Shown here one piece after another: positions 16,536 to 24,216 of a stretch of 47,137 nucleotides of DNA (positions are counted from its first letter, which is position 1; each line of letters opens with the position of its first letter). A program made the position numbers and the translations under genes. The DNA is from JALHUB01 sp050010555 (GTDB lineage: Bacteria > Chloroflexota > Dehalococcoidia > DSTF01 > JALHUB01): NCBI GenBank assembly GCA_050010555.1, contig JBEKKV010000033.1, forward strand, positions 1-47,137. Direction: 5' to 3'. Below the pieces are notes generated by a model that saw only the letters and a list, made by a program, of their open reading frames with translations, had not been told where the DNA came from and did no database searches.

Positions 16536-18178
16536 GCGGGCGCCGGGAAAGTCATGCTTTCGGCGAAGGCCTGCCGAAAGTCCTCGCGACTGACGAGCTC
16601 GACATGTCGCATCCGCCGCGCCAGGCGATGCGCCTCCCGCATGCGCCCCGGGTAGACGAGCGCCAGCTTCGCGCCGAGGCCGGCGGTGTTGCCGGCGGCG
16701 TGAATCCGGCCGCGCACCCCTTCGGGCACGATGCCAAGCGCCAGGATGCTCTCGCTGCGCAGGGAGCTGCCGAACCCACCGGCGACGAAGACGGCGTCGA
16801 TTGCTTCCGCTTGCAGGTCCGATTCGCGCAGTAGGAGGTCGATGGTGGCGCGGACGGCGGCCTTGGCGAGCTGCACCTCGCGGATGTCCTGCTGGGTGAT
16901 GGCGATGTCGCCGTTGCCTTCGACGAGAAGGAAGCGGCGCTCTCCGCCGTCTTCGCGCAGGCGATGGAGAAGGTCGTCGGGGATCATGTCGGGCGCTTTC
17001 GACGGCGCGAGGAAGCGGCCGGACGGCAGGATGAGGCCGCGACGAAGCAGCAGGGCGACGGCGTCGATGAGGCCGCTGCCACAGAGGCCGGCGGGCCTGA
17101 GGCTGTCTATCGTTTCGAGCTGGAGGCGGCCGTCTTCGTCGTCGACGCGCTCGATGGCGCCGGGCAGGGCGGGCATGCCGCTGGATATGTGCACGCCTTC
17201 GAAGGCGGGGCCGGCGGCACAAGAGGCGCCCGCGAGGATCCGCTTGGAGGCGAGGACGACTTCGCCGTTGGTGCCGAGGTCGATGAAGAGCGAGAGGCCG
17301 GGCTGTCGCGCAAGGTCGAGGCCGAGGACGCCGGCAACGATGTCGGAGCCGACGTGGCCGCCGACGCCGGGCAGCACCTGGAGGTCGCATCGGGCGAATC
17401 GCTTGAAGCCGATCTCGCCGGCGGGGAACGGCGGAAGCTGCATGAAGACGGGCTCGTAGGGCGCGACGCCAAGGGGCCAGGGGTCGACGCCGCGGAGAAG
17501 GTGCATCATCGTCATGTTTCCCGCCGCCGCGACTATTGAAACGGCGTCGGGAGGCACGCCCGCGCTCCGGCAGAGAGAGGCGAAGCTCTTCTCCAGGTGG
17601 GAGACGAGGCGTCGCTGGAGCTCCCGCAGCTCCGGCGGGCCGCGATGGGCGTAGGCGATGCGGGCGACGACGTCGGGGCCGAAGGCGGACTGCGGGTTGG
17701 CGAAGGAATCGACGCCGAGCTGGAGCGCTCTTGCCAGGTCCATCAGGTAGCAGACGACCGTGGTGGTCCCGACGTCCACGGCGATGCCATAGCCGGTGCG
17801 TCTCTGCCCTTCGGCGCGAGCGGCGGGCGCGGCGGCCTCCGTGAGGATGCGGATCCTGGCGCGACGCGCGCGGGCGACGCGCTGGGGTATAGCGACGCGG
17901 CAATCGGCGGCGAGGAACGTCAGGCAGGCGAGGCGCCAGCCAGCGGCAAGGTCGTCCGGAGAAAGGAGCGCGGCGTCCTCGACCGTCGGCGGGGGCGCGC
18001 CTTCGAAGAAGCGGACGCGACATTCGCCGCAGGTGCCGCGACCGCCGCATTCGGAGTCGACGGCGATTCCGGCAGAGCGCAGGGCGTCGAGCAAGGAGGT
18101 ACGGGCGGCAACCTGGACTTCGAGGTCGAGGCCGTCGATAGCGACGCGCAGGGGTTGCGGCTTTGCTTCTTCAGGCAT
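16532..18178 (-). CDS. RACo-like reductive activator of corrinoid proteins (2Fe-2S plus ASKHA ATPase)
   Basis: These proteins use ATP and an electron from a 2Fe-2S cluster to reduce inactive Co(II) corrinoid back to Co(I). The start at 18178 (MPEEAKPQ) overlaps the corrinoid-protein stop, giving 548 residues; an earlier in-frame start at 18229 seems less likely. The N-terminal ferredoxin domain has Cys44, Cys50, Cys53 and Cys85 in the expected CxxxxxCxxC...C spacing. An ASKHA ATPase domain follows with AVDVGTTTVV (about 134-143), SLFIDLGTNGEVVL and AGGFGSSLR. The domain order fits RACo and the activators of methanogen or acetogen methyltransferases. It is translationally coupled to its likely target and convergent with the B12 uptake operon. 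Confidence 0.92.
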   Translation of the reverse strand: MPEEAKPQPLRVAIDGLDLEVQVAARTSLLDALRSAGIAVDSECGGRGTCGECRVRFFEGAPPPTVEDAALLSPDDLAAGWRLACLTFLAADCRVAIPQRVARARRARIRILTEAAAPAARAEGQRRTGYGIAVDVGTTTVVCYLMDLARALQLGVDSFANPQSAFGPDVVARIAYAHRGPPELRELQRRLVSHLEKSFASLCRSAGVPPDAVSIVAAAGNMTMMHLLRGVDPWPLGVAPYEPVFMQLPPFPAGEIGFKRFARCDLQVLPGVGGHVGSDIVAGVLGLDLARQPGLSLFIDLGTNGEVVLASKRILAGASCAAGPAFEGVHISSGMPALPGAIERVDDEDGRLQLETIDSLRPAGLCGSGLIDAVALLLRRGLILPSGRFLAPSKAPDMIPDDLLHRLREDGGERRFLLVEGNGDIAITQQDIREVQLAKAAVRATIDLLLRESDLQAEAIDAVFVAGGFGSSLRSESILALGIVPEGVRGRIHAAGNTAGLGAKLALVYPGRMREAHRLARRMRHVELVSREDFRQAFAESMTFPAPA

Positions 18179-18800
18179 TCCCGAGCAGCCGGCGGGCGAG
18201 GGTAACGGCGGCGCTGGCGTCGCGGCCATAGCCGTCGGCGCCGATGCTGTCGGCGAAGGCCTGGGTCACCGGCGCGCCACCGACCATGACCTTCAGCGAC
18301 GGGTCTAGCTCTTTGAGGGCCTGGACGGTCTTCTCCATGGACGGGAGCGTCGTGGTCAGCAGCGCGGAGAGGCCGACGAGCTTCGCGCCGCTTTCGCGCA
18401 CGGCCTCCATGAACCGTTCCGGCGACACGTCGGCGCCCAGATCGACGACCGCGAAGCCGTTGCCTTCGAGCATGATGCCGACCAGCTTTTTGCCGATATC
18501 GTGCAGGTCGCCCTGGACGGTGCCGATGACCGCTTTCCCGGCGGGCTCGTAGTCGCCCTCGGTGAGCTTCGGGCGCAGGAGGTCGAGGGCGGCGTACATG
18601 GCGCGGGCGGCGAGGAGGAGCTCCGGCACGAAGTATTCGTTCTTCTCGAAGAGATCGCCGACCTGGGTCATGCCGGGGATGAGAGCTTCGTTGAGGACGG
18701 TGTGCGCGGCCAGACCGGCATCGAGGGCCTGCTGCGTCAGCGCGGCCGTGCCCGGGGCATCGCCGTCGATAAGGCTGCGGGTGATGTCGGCGAGTTCCAT
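18171..18800 (-). CDS. Corrinoid (B12-binding) methyl-carrier protein, MtaC/MtvC-like
   Basis: This is the methyl carrier of a corrinoid methyltransferase system. The start at 18800 (MELADITRSL) lies 7-8 bases after a GGGA site and gives 209 residues, the usual size; an earlier start at 18869 would add a tail unlike the family. The N-terminal helical cap (about 1-85) is followed by a Rossmann B12-binding domain with the base-off signature DLHDIG (Asp98, His100, Gly103), then VDLGADV, VGLSALLTTT and MVGGAPV. A dedicated substrate:corrinoid methyltransferase (MtaB or MttB type) is not adjacent, so the methyl donor is unknown. Candidate partners in the window are the folate methyltransferase at 6078 and the UroD-like enzyme at 38093. 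Confidence 0.93.
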   Translation of the reverse strand: MELADITRSLIDGDAPGTAALTQQALDAGLAAHTVLNEALIPGMTQVGDLFEKNEYFVPELLLAARAMYAALDLLRPKLTEGDYEPAGKAVIGTVQGDLHDIGKKLVGIMLEGNGFAVVDLGADVSPERFMEAVRESGAKLVGLSALLTTTLPSMEKTVQALKELDPSLKVMVGGAPVTQAFADSIGADGYGRDASAAVTLARRLLGNA

Positions 18801-18886
18801 TTCTATCCCGGCCTGTCGCGTCGAATGGTCAGCGGTCGCGTCTACAGGGCGGAGGGCTGCGGCAGGCAATTCAGCCTACCTGATTG

Positions 18887-18943
18887 GTCAAACGGCGGTC
18901 AACCCTGGCGGCGTTTGACGGGCGCCAGAGGCGGGCTTAGATT
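18887..18943. promoter_or_regulatory. Divergent promoter region with inverted repeat over a -35 element
   Basis: Between the corrinoid-protein gene (minus) and the activation-domain gene (plus) lies an inverted repeat GTCAAACG (18887-18894) / CGTTTGAC (18912-18919) with a 17-base centre. The right arm overlaps a plus-strand -35 TTGACG (18915-18920), spaced 17 bases from TAGATT (18938-18943), and the start codon follows at 18967. A regulator bound here could control both directions. Confidence 0.5.
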
Positions 18944-18966
18944 GGGATCGGAACTGGAGGGTAATT

Positions 18967-19638
18967 TTGCCGCAGGTGACGGGATTCGAAGTTGAACTGG
19001 AGCGAGCGTCGGTGCTGCGACTGCTGCGGCAGCGGCCGGGCGTGCCGCAGGGCGACGATGCCTGGCTGCGGGCGGTCGATACGGCGCTGGCGGAGGGCAG
19101 GCGGCTGGCGCAACCGGCCATCGCCTACGAGGTCTTTCCGGTGACCGCGGTCGAGCCGTCGCGCCTTGTCATCGGCGAGAGTGTGGCGCTGGAGAGCGGG
19201 GTCGTCGCGGCGCTGTTCGGCAGCGTGGGCGAGGTGGTCCTGATGGTGTATACGATCGGCCCGCTGCTGGAGGCGCGGGTCGACGAGCTGTCGGCGCAGC
19301 GGGAGTATCCAGTCGCGTTCGCGCTCGATGCCGTCGGATCGGTGGCGCTGGGCAAGGCGGGCGAAGCGGGCTACGCGCTCATCGAGGCGATGGCGGCGGA
19401 ACGGGGCGTGAGGGCGAGCATACCGCTCAATCCCGGCACGAGCCACTGGCCGCTTTCAGGACAGCGCCTGATCGCGGAGATGGTACGAGCGCGGGAGATC
19501 GGCGTCGAGGCGCGGGAGTCGGGAGTGCTGCATCCGTTCAAGAGCATCGCGTTCGCCGTAGCGTTGGGGGAGGACGTGCTGACGCCGGCGGAAGGTTCCT
19601 CGTGCGACTACTGTGAGCGGCGAGACTTGTGCTTGTAG
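18967..19638 (+). CDS. MetH-activation-domain (Met_synt_B12) protein, stand-alone
   Basis: This 223-residue protein resembles the C-terminal activation domain of B12-dependent methionine synthase, which binds S-adenosylmethionine during reductive methylation of the corrinoid. Features include VLMVYTIGPLLEARV, a helix with ALDAVGSVALGKAGEAG and the region LNPGTSHWPLSGQRL, corresponding to the SAM-binding segment. It lacks the folate, homocysteine and cobalamin domains of MetH. The end carries a Cys motif, CDYCERRDLC, which could bind metal. The start is TTG with a strong GGAGGG site. Its position opposite the corrinoid protein suggests it reactivates or services that protein, or works with a short MetH elsewhere. 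Confidence 0.8.
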   Translation: MPQVTGFEVELERASVLRLLRQRPGVPQGDDAWLRAVDTALAEGRRLAQPAIAYEVFPVTAVEPSRLVIGESVALESGVVAALFGSVGEVVLMVYTIGPLLEARVDELSAQREYPVAFALDAVGSVALGKAGEAGYALIEAMAAERGVRASIPLNPGTSHWPLSGQRLIAEMVRAREIGVEARESGVLHPFKSIAFAVALGEDVLTPAEGSSCDYCERRDLCL

Positions 19639-19710
19639 GCGGCCGTTCAGGCGGGCCTTCCAGGCGCGCGCGAAGCTGGCCCCTACGGGCAAGGTTCTCG
19701 ATTCGTCTTA

Positions 19711-19739
19711 TTGTCAATTCTTGACTCGTATGATAAACT
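19711..19739 (+). promoter_or_regulatory. Probable sigma-70-type promoter for the zinc-ribbon/bS21 pair
   Basis: TTGTCA (19711-19716) and TAAACT (19734-19739) are separated by 17 bases in an AT-richer patch, about 100 bases before the first start codon. Nothing else of note was seen in the gap 19639-19842. Confidence 0.5.
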
Positions 19740-19842
19740 ACGGGCGATTGGTCAGATTTCCGCGTCTTCAGTCGCCGCGATGGGGCCTCCCGTTTCGCTC
19801 CGCACTCGATGACAAGGAAGCAAGTAATGAGGAGGTCGTCGA

Positions 19843-20178
19843 GTGCCTTACACCGACAGAGATCTAACGTGCGTCGATTGCGGCGCAACATTCACGTTCT
19901 CGGCAGAGGACCAGGAGTACCACGCGAGCCGCGGCTTTACGAATGAGCCGAAGCGCTGCCCGACTTGCCGGTCGGCGCGGAAGGCCGAGCGAGGCGGATC
20001 GCGCGGCGGCGGCAGTTTCGGCGGCGGCGCCGGCGGTGGACGACGGCAGATGTTCCCGGCTGTCTGTGCCGAGTGCGGACAGGCTACCGAGGTCCCGTTC
20101 GAGCCGCGGGGAGACCGTCCGGTCTATTGTTTCGATTGCTTCTCGCGCCGCTCTCCGAGCAGGCCAGCGCGATTCTAA
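19843..20178 (+). CDS. Zinc-ribbon protein with two CxxC pairs and a Gly-rich linker
   Basis: The protein has 111 residues and starts at a GTG preceded by GAGGAGG. The N-terminal half has LTCVDCGATFTFSAEDQEYH and KRCPTCRSAR, the pattern of the probable-zinc-binding zinc-ribbon family. A Gly/Arg-rich linker is followed by a second ribbon, AVCAECGQATEVPF...VYCFDCF. Such CxxC proteins are common in Chloroflexota and related bacteria, and the Gly/Arg linker suggests nucleic-acid contact. It lies 13 bases upstream of the bS21 gene and presumably shares its transcript, which hints at a ribosome- or RNA-related role. The exact role is unknown. Confidence 0.82.
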   Translation: MPYTDRDLTCVDCGATFTFSAEDQEYHASRGFTNEPKRCPTCRSARKAERGGSRGGGSFGGGAGGGRRQMFPAVCAECGQATEVPFEPRGDRPVYCFDCFSRRSPSRPARF

Positions 20179-20191
20179 GAAGGGACCGCAT

Positions 20192-20392
20192 TTGTTCGTA
20201 GAGCTCAGAGACGGCGAAACTCAGGAACATTTACTATCCCGTTTCCGGCAGACAATGCAGCGAAACGGGGTGCTAAGGGAGATCAAGAAGAGGCGTCACT
20301 TCATTTCGAAGTCTGAAGTGCGGCGTCTGGCGAAGGCTAAGGCGACGCGTCGGGCCCGAAAGAAGATAGCGAGAGCAACGACCAGGGGCTAA
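20192..20392 (+). CDS. rpsU: Small ribosomal subunit protein bS21
   Basis: This 66-residue basic protein has the bS21 layout: FVELRDGETQEHLLSRFRQ, then NGVLREIKKRRHFISKSEVRR, then a Lys/Arg-rich tail. It binds the 30S platform near the anti-Shine-Dalgarno helix and helps initiation. The start is a TTG at 20192 with AAGGGA six bases upstream; longer readings of the same frame run into the zinc-ribbon gene and are not real. The position of the TTG fits the family's N-terminus exactly. Confidence 0.9.
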   Translation: MFVELRDGETQEHLLSRFRQTMQRNGVLREIKKRRHFISKSEVRRLAKAKATRRARKKIARATTRG

Positions 20393-20473
20393 CAGGCTTC
20401 CTGGCCCGTAGCCCCCAGCCTCATCGATCAGGCCGAATCCCTTCTGACCGTCTGTTCCTTCGGATAGACACGC

Positions 20474-20851
20474 CTAAGCGGCGTTCGTGTCCATCTCCCA
20501 CAGGGCGAACGCGTTTCCTTCGGGGTCCATGCAGACTGCGAACCAGCCCATCTTCGGCACGGCCTGCTTGCCCATGACGACGGTCCCGCCCCGGGACGCT
20601 ACCTTTTTCGAGAAGTCTTCCACGGACTCGACGGCGAAATAGTCGAGAATCCCCTGCGACGGGAAGGTCTTCTTCATCATCCCGCCGTTTGTACCCTCTC
20701 CTTCGCCCGTGTCGATCATCCAGTAGTCCATGCCGCCCGCATCGTCCATCGGCGCCTTCTCGATCTTCCAGTCGAAGACGCCGCGGTAGAAGTTGGCGAG
20801 CTTTTCGACGTCATCCGCTGCCAGCTCGAAGTGCACGATCGTCCGTTTCAC
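20474..20851 (-). CDS. VOC (glyoxalase/bleomycin-resistance fold) family protein
   Basis: This is a single VOC-fold protein of 125 residues. It begins IVHFELAADDVEKLANFYRGVFDWKIE, which matches the usual start of glyoxalase-like proteins of unknown substrate, and ends with CMDPEGNAFALWE, which carries the final metal-ligand Glu. His in VHFE and Glu in LWE are the likely metal residues. The start is GTG with GGAGG upstream. It is co-oriented with the superoxide dismutase gene, 69 bases away. No specific substrate can be assigned. Confidence 0.88.
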   Translation of the reverse strand: MKRTIVHFELAADDVEKLANFYRGVFDWKIEKAPMDDAGGMDYWMIDTGEGEGTNGGMMKKTFPSQGILDYFAVESVEDFSKKVASRGGTVVMGKQAVPKMGWFAVCMDPEGNAFALWEMDTNAA

Positions 20852-20920
20852 CAGCCCTCACCTCCATGTGCTGCTAATCGGTTCTCCAACCAACAAACGC
20901 GGAAAGCAAGCGGGATCGCG

Positions 20921-21493
20921 CTACAGTCGGCCCTCCACGGCCTCGCGGTTCACGTTGCGGAGGAACGCTTCGATGTAGTCGGCGCGCTTCAGGCCGTAGT
21001 CGAGCATGAAGGCGTGCTCGAAGACGTCCATCACCAGGATTGGGATGCAGCCGGCCAGGTGGTTGTTCTGGTGCTCGTTGATCCACTGGTTGATGAGAGC
21101 GCCCGAGGCGCCGTCGCGGTAGAGGACGGCCCAACCGATTCCACGCATCGCGCCGACGCCCTTGAAGTCGGCGAGCCAGGCGTCGAAGGCGCCGAAGTCA
21201 GACGCGACGGCCTGGGCGAGCTTCTGCGACTGGGCAAGGTCGCCCTTGCCGCCGAGGTTCTCGAAGTAGTATTCGTGCAGTCGCATGCCGTCCCATTCGA
21301 AGCCGAGGCGGCGCTTGAGCTCGGCGTATTCAGGCGTGGCGTGCTTGCCGTCCTTCGCCATCTGGGCAAGGGAATCGCGGACCTTGTTGGTGTTGGTAAC
21401 GTAGCCCTGGTATAGGGTGAAGTGGTTTTTCAGCAGGGTCTCGCTGAAGCCGTCCATGCCGATGAGACGAGAGTAGTCCTTTGCCTCGTACAC
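20921..21493 (-). CDS. Superoxide dismutase, Fe/Mn family
   Basis: The enzyme dismutates superoxide to oxygen and peroxide. The protein has 190 residues. Likely metal ligands are His in LLKNHFTLYQGYV, His in RLHEYYFENLGG, and Asp and His in MDVFEHAFMLDYG. The usual DVWEHA motif reads DVFEHA, and the HxxxHH pattern of the first helix is altered, so this belongs to a divergent branch and metal choice cannot be stated. The start is GTG after GGAGAG. Its presence argues that the organism meets oxygen, which is of interest beside the corrinoid genes. Confidence 0.88.
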   Translation of the reverse strand: MYEAKDYSRLIGMDGFSETLLKNHFTLYQGYVTNTNKVRDSLAQMAKDGKHATPEYAELKRRLGFEWDGMRLHEYYFENLGGKGDLAQSQKLAQAVASDFGAFDAWLADFKGVGAMRGIGWAVLYRDGASGALINQWINEHQNNHLAGCIPILVMDVFEHAFMLDYGLKRADYIEAFLRNVNREAVEGRL

Positions 21494-21520
21494 TGAGGTC
21501 TCTCCTTTCGTGCCGTTGCC

Positions 21521-21997
21521 CTACGGGCGATTCTGGTTTAAGGCCGGCTGTCGCACGAGCCAGCCCCTTATCTGGGCGGCGTGGGTGTTGAAATGGCCGT
21601 TTTCCGCAAGCATACGGCTTGCCGTTTTCCCCGGGCCGAACCGTTCTTCAGGTAGCCGCTCGGCGTTGGCGTGGAAGCGGGCTACCGCTTCGTCCAAGTC
21701 GCGAAGGACGTCTGCCTTGCTCTTGCCCTGCGCCTCGTGCGCGAAGTGGTCGTTCCAGGTCTGGACGTCCGTCCAGTCGACGCCTTGGGGCGAAGGGCGC
21801 TCGCCGCGGTTCATGCGTTCCAGGCCGGCGCCGAACTGGTAATGCCAGCCGGTGAGGTGAGCGACGATTTCACGGACGCCCCAGCGGCCATCCAGCCAGC
21901 GCTCTTCGAACCGAGGCTCTTCGATTGAATCGACGAGCGAGCGGAACTCGCGGTAGGCGTTGTCATGCCATTCGAGTTCCTCTCGTTTCGTAGGCAC
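21521..21997 (-). CDS. DinB/ClbS-like four-helix-bundle protein
   Basis: The protein has 158 residues and starts at a GTG after AAGGGGG. It contains helices typical of the DinB/DfsB superfamily: WGVREIVAHLTGWHYQFGAGLE with His residues in the second helix, VQTWNDHFAHEAQGKSKADVL, and a C-terminal NGHFNTHAAQIRGWL. The three His-bearing positions (AHLTGWH, and HFNTHAAQI) could bind metal. Proteins of this fold include thiol-dependent transferases and stress proteins. Nothing here identifies a substrate. Confidence 0.75.
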   Translation of the reverse strand: MPTKREELEWHDNAYREFRSLVDSIEEPRFEERWLDGRWGVREIVAHLTGWHYQFGAGLERMNRGERPSPQGVDWTDVQTWNDHFAHEAQGKSKADVLRDLDEAVARFHANAERLPEERFGPGKTASRMLAENGHFNTHAAQIRGWLVRQPALNQNRP

Positions 21998-22039
21998 CCG
22001 TCCCCCTTACTAGAACGAGTTGGTCGCGAATGCGGCGCC

Positions 22040-22240
22040 TCAGGCGGCCTTTTCTTCGCCCACCGATTCTACCTGGTAGAGAACGCGGTTATCGACGGCC
22101 CGGCGCTGGGCGACGGCGACGTGTCGGAATCCGCACTGCAGACAGACGACGTCCCAGCTTCCGGGCGGATCGTATTCTAGCCCCAGGTTGCCGTGACAGC
22201 GCGGGCACCTCGCTTGAGAGTTCCAGGTTGGCTTCATCAT
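22040..22240 (-). CDS. Small single zinc-ribbon protein
   Basis: The start at 22240 (MMKPTWNSQ) has AGGAGG upstream and gives 66 residues. The core is ARCPRCHGNLGLE...WDVVCLQCGFRHV, a CxxC...CxxC ribbon. It is similar in plan to the protein at 24217-24441 (CPRC...CIQCGY). It is the last gene of a minus-strand group with the trehalose-6-phosphate synthase. Function is unknown. Confidence 0.78.
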   Translation of the reverse strand: MMKPTWNSQARCPRCHGNLGLEYDPPGSWDVVCLQCGFRHVAVAQRRAVDNRVLYQVESVGEEKAA

Positions 22241-22293
22241 GTGCCTCTTCCTCCTTGTGCTAGTGACGCGGCGGAATGAGCGTCCTTGCTCAC

Positions 22294-23811
22294 TCACGCC
22301 GCAGCAGGTGCTGGTTTAGTGTCATCTATCGACGCCAGGTCTTCGAGCTGGACCTGGAGCCAACGTCCGATATCGTGCTTGAGAACGGCGCGTCGCAGCA
22401 GGGCGGCGCGTTCGCGGCGTTCCACTTCAGGCAGTGTGAGCGCGGTGTGCAGGGCGTTCGCCGTGCCTTCAATGTCCTCCGGCGCTACACCGATGGCGCC
22501 ACCGCGCAGCTCCTCGAACGAGCCCGCCGCCTCCGAGAGGACGAGCGCGCCGTCGCGGCGGTTGAGCACGGGCCCTTCCTTGGAGACGAGGTTCATGCCA
22601 TCGATGAGCGGGTTAACCATGAGCACGTCGTACAGGCTGAGGGCGACGAGGGCCTGCAGCCGGTTGTGCTCGTAGAACAGCTTGATGGGCTTCCAATTCT
22701 TCGTGCCGTGGCGGGCGTTTATCTCGTCGGCGAGGGGAAACACTTCGTCGGCGTACGAACGGTACTCGGGAATGGACCCGCGCGACGGGACGAGGAAGGA
22801 AAGCATGCGCACGCGCCCCGCCCACTCCGGATGCGACTGCAGGAGGCGGTCGAAAGCGCGGAGGCCGGCGTCGATGTTCTTGCTAGGGTCGAGGCGGTCG
22901 ACACGAACGATTGTCTTCTCGGCGGTCTCCGCGGCGAGGCTGGCGAAATAGGGCTGCGCTTCCGGCGAGGAGAGCTGGCTGCGCAGATCGAAGACATCCA
23001 CGGAGATGGGGTTCACGGAGACTTTCGTCCGGCGGCCACGGTAGGTGACGACGCCATCTGTGAAATCGATGCGGGCGCTGGGGAAGAAGGCCCAGCAGGT
23101 GAGCAGAAAGTCTTGTGCCCACTTCTCGGTCTGGAAGACGACGCTATCATTGGCGAGCAGGCCTTCGAAGATGGAGTCGACGATCTGGCGCGGCAGGTCC
23201 TGCCAGGCTTCGAGGCCGGGCCAGGGAATATGGATGAAGTGCTGCAGAGCGACGCCTGGGCAGAGGTTTCGAATGAAGAGCGGCGCCGCGTAAAGGTGAT
23301 AGTCGTGGAGCATGACGGAACCGCAGTTGCGGCCGCTGCGGAACTCGCCGGCGACGACTTCGGCGATGGCCTGGTTGACGGGCAGGTAGCCGTGCTCCCA
23401 GGCGTAGAGGGCTTCGCTGCGAGCGTCGGGACGTTCGAGGCGATCCCACATGGAGTGCTGGAGGAACCAGAGCATGGGATTGCAGAAAGTGCCGTAATAA
23501 AGGTCGTAGGCTTCGCGGGGCGGCGCAACGAGGCGGAGCTGCGTGCCGTCGCCGACGTCGAGCGGGCCGCCGGCCAGAGCGACTTCGCGGTCGGCTTCTC
23601 CGGCGGCAGTGGCAATCCAGCTAACAGGCGCCGAGTTGGCGACGGAGGTGAGAGCGCTGGCGACGCCGCCGCGGGCCTGTCGACGGCGGAGGCGACCTGT
23701 GGCGTCGTGGTAGAACTCCACCGGGCCGCGATTGCTCACGATGAGCAGCGGCTGCTGCGGGACCTCGACGGTCGGTCGGGTGAGCAGAGCCGGTCGGGTA
23801 TAGCTGACCAC
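22294..23811 (-). CDS. Trehalose-6-phosphate synthase-like glycosyltransferase (GT20)
   Basis: A GT20 enzyme, expected to make trehalose-6-phosphate from UDP- or ADP-glucose and glucose-6-phosphate. The start GTG at 23811 (VVSYTRPALL) follows AAAGGAAA; an upstream in-frame ATG (23898) lacks a ribosome site. The protein is 505 residues. Motifs in order are LLIVSNRGPVEF, ARGGVASALTS, MLHDYHLYAAPLFIR, FIHIPWPG, VDRLDPSKNID, and PLIDGMNLVSKE followed by VLSEAAGSFEEL. Both phosphate-binding and nucleotide-sugar residues appear present. The divergent VDRLDPSKN (usually ERLDYTKG) leaves room for another acceptor such as glycerol-3-phosphate. No phosphatase gene is adjacent. A role in osmotic or desiccation stress is inferred. 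Confidence 0.87.
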   Translation of the reverse strand: MVSYTRPALLTRPTVEVPQQPLLIVSNRGPVEFYHDATGRLRRRQARGGVASALTSVANSAPVSWIATAAGEADREVALAGGPLDVGDGTQLRLVAPPREAYDLYYGTFCNPMLWFLQHSMWDRLERPDARSEALYAWEHGYLPVNQAIAEVVAGEFRSGRNCGSVMLHDYHLYAAPLFIRNLCPGVALQHFIHIPWPGLEAWQDLPRQIVDSIFEGLLANDSVVFQTEKWAQDFLLTCWAFFPSARIDFTDGVVTYRGRRTKVSVNPISVDVFDLRSQLSSPEAQPYFASLAAETAEKTIVRVDRLDPSKNIDAGLRAFDRLLQSHPEWAGRVRMLSFLVPSRGSIPEYRSYADEVFPLADEINARHGTKNWKPIKLFYEHNRLQALVALSLYDVLMVNPLIDGMNLVSKEGPVLNRRDGALVLSEAAGSFEELRGGAIGVAPEDIEGTANALHTALTLPEVERRERAALLRRAVLKHDIGRWLQVQLEDLASIDDTKPAPAAA

Positions 23812-23899
23812 GTGACTTTCCTTTCGTTGCACCAGGCCTCTTGCCGGGTGACTGATGCCGGACGGCGACAGGATACGATGCCCGTCAGATCGCATCATG

Positions 23900-24205
23900 C
23901 TAACCTGCCGCCAGCCAGTCGAGCGTGCGTGCGTCGGGCTGGCCTGATTCTGAAGCCGAGATGGTTGACGCTGCCGTCGTGGGGAGCCGCTTGAAATTGC
24001 CGCTCCGGCGCGTTCGGCCTTCGAGGCTCCGGAACGTCAACGCGACGTCGCTGACGAAATCGGCGGGCTCGGCGTGACAGCGACCGCCCTTTACCAGCGA
24101 GATGGACACAAGCAGCAGATCTTCTCTTTCGAGAGTGCCCCAGCGCTTTCTCGTCCGGGCAACCACTTCGTCGGCAGTGAGCGGGCGCGGTCTCCGGCTG
24201 GTCAT
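23900..24205 (-). CDS. Hypothetical protein
   Basis: The start at 24205 has AAGGAG seven bases upstream and gives 101 residues (MTSRRPRPLTADEVV...). The N-terminal half is helical and charged, with TRKRWGTLEREDLLLVSISLVKGGRCHAE. The C-terminal third is low complexity. I do not recognise the family. It follows the zinc-ribbon gene by 11 bases and precedes the trehalose synthase by 88, so the three are probably co-transcribed. Confidence 0.6.
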   Translation of the reverse strand: MTSRRPRPLTADEVVARTRKRWGTLEREDLLLVSISLVKGGRCHAEPADFVSDVALTFRSLEGRTRRSGNFKRLPTTAASTISASESGQPDARTLDWLAAG

Positions 24206-24216
24206 CACGATCTCCT

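Noticed and set aside
15672..18050. Arg-rich minus-strand frame of 792 codons covering the S component and RACo region
   Set aside because: It overlaps two well-supported genes in other frames and its product is Arg/Pro repeats typical of out-of-frame GC-rich sequence.
22276..23994. Long open frame (572 codons) on the plus strand opposite the trehalose-6-phosphate synthase
   Set aside because: It is the complement of a clear GT20 gene in GC-rich DNA. It has no ribosome site, no domain and a composition typical of antisense frames.
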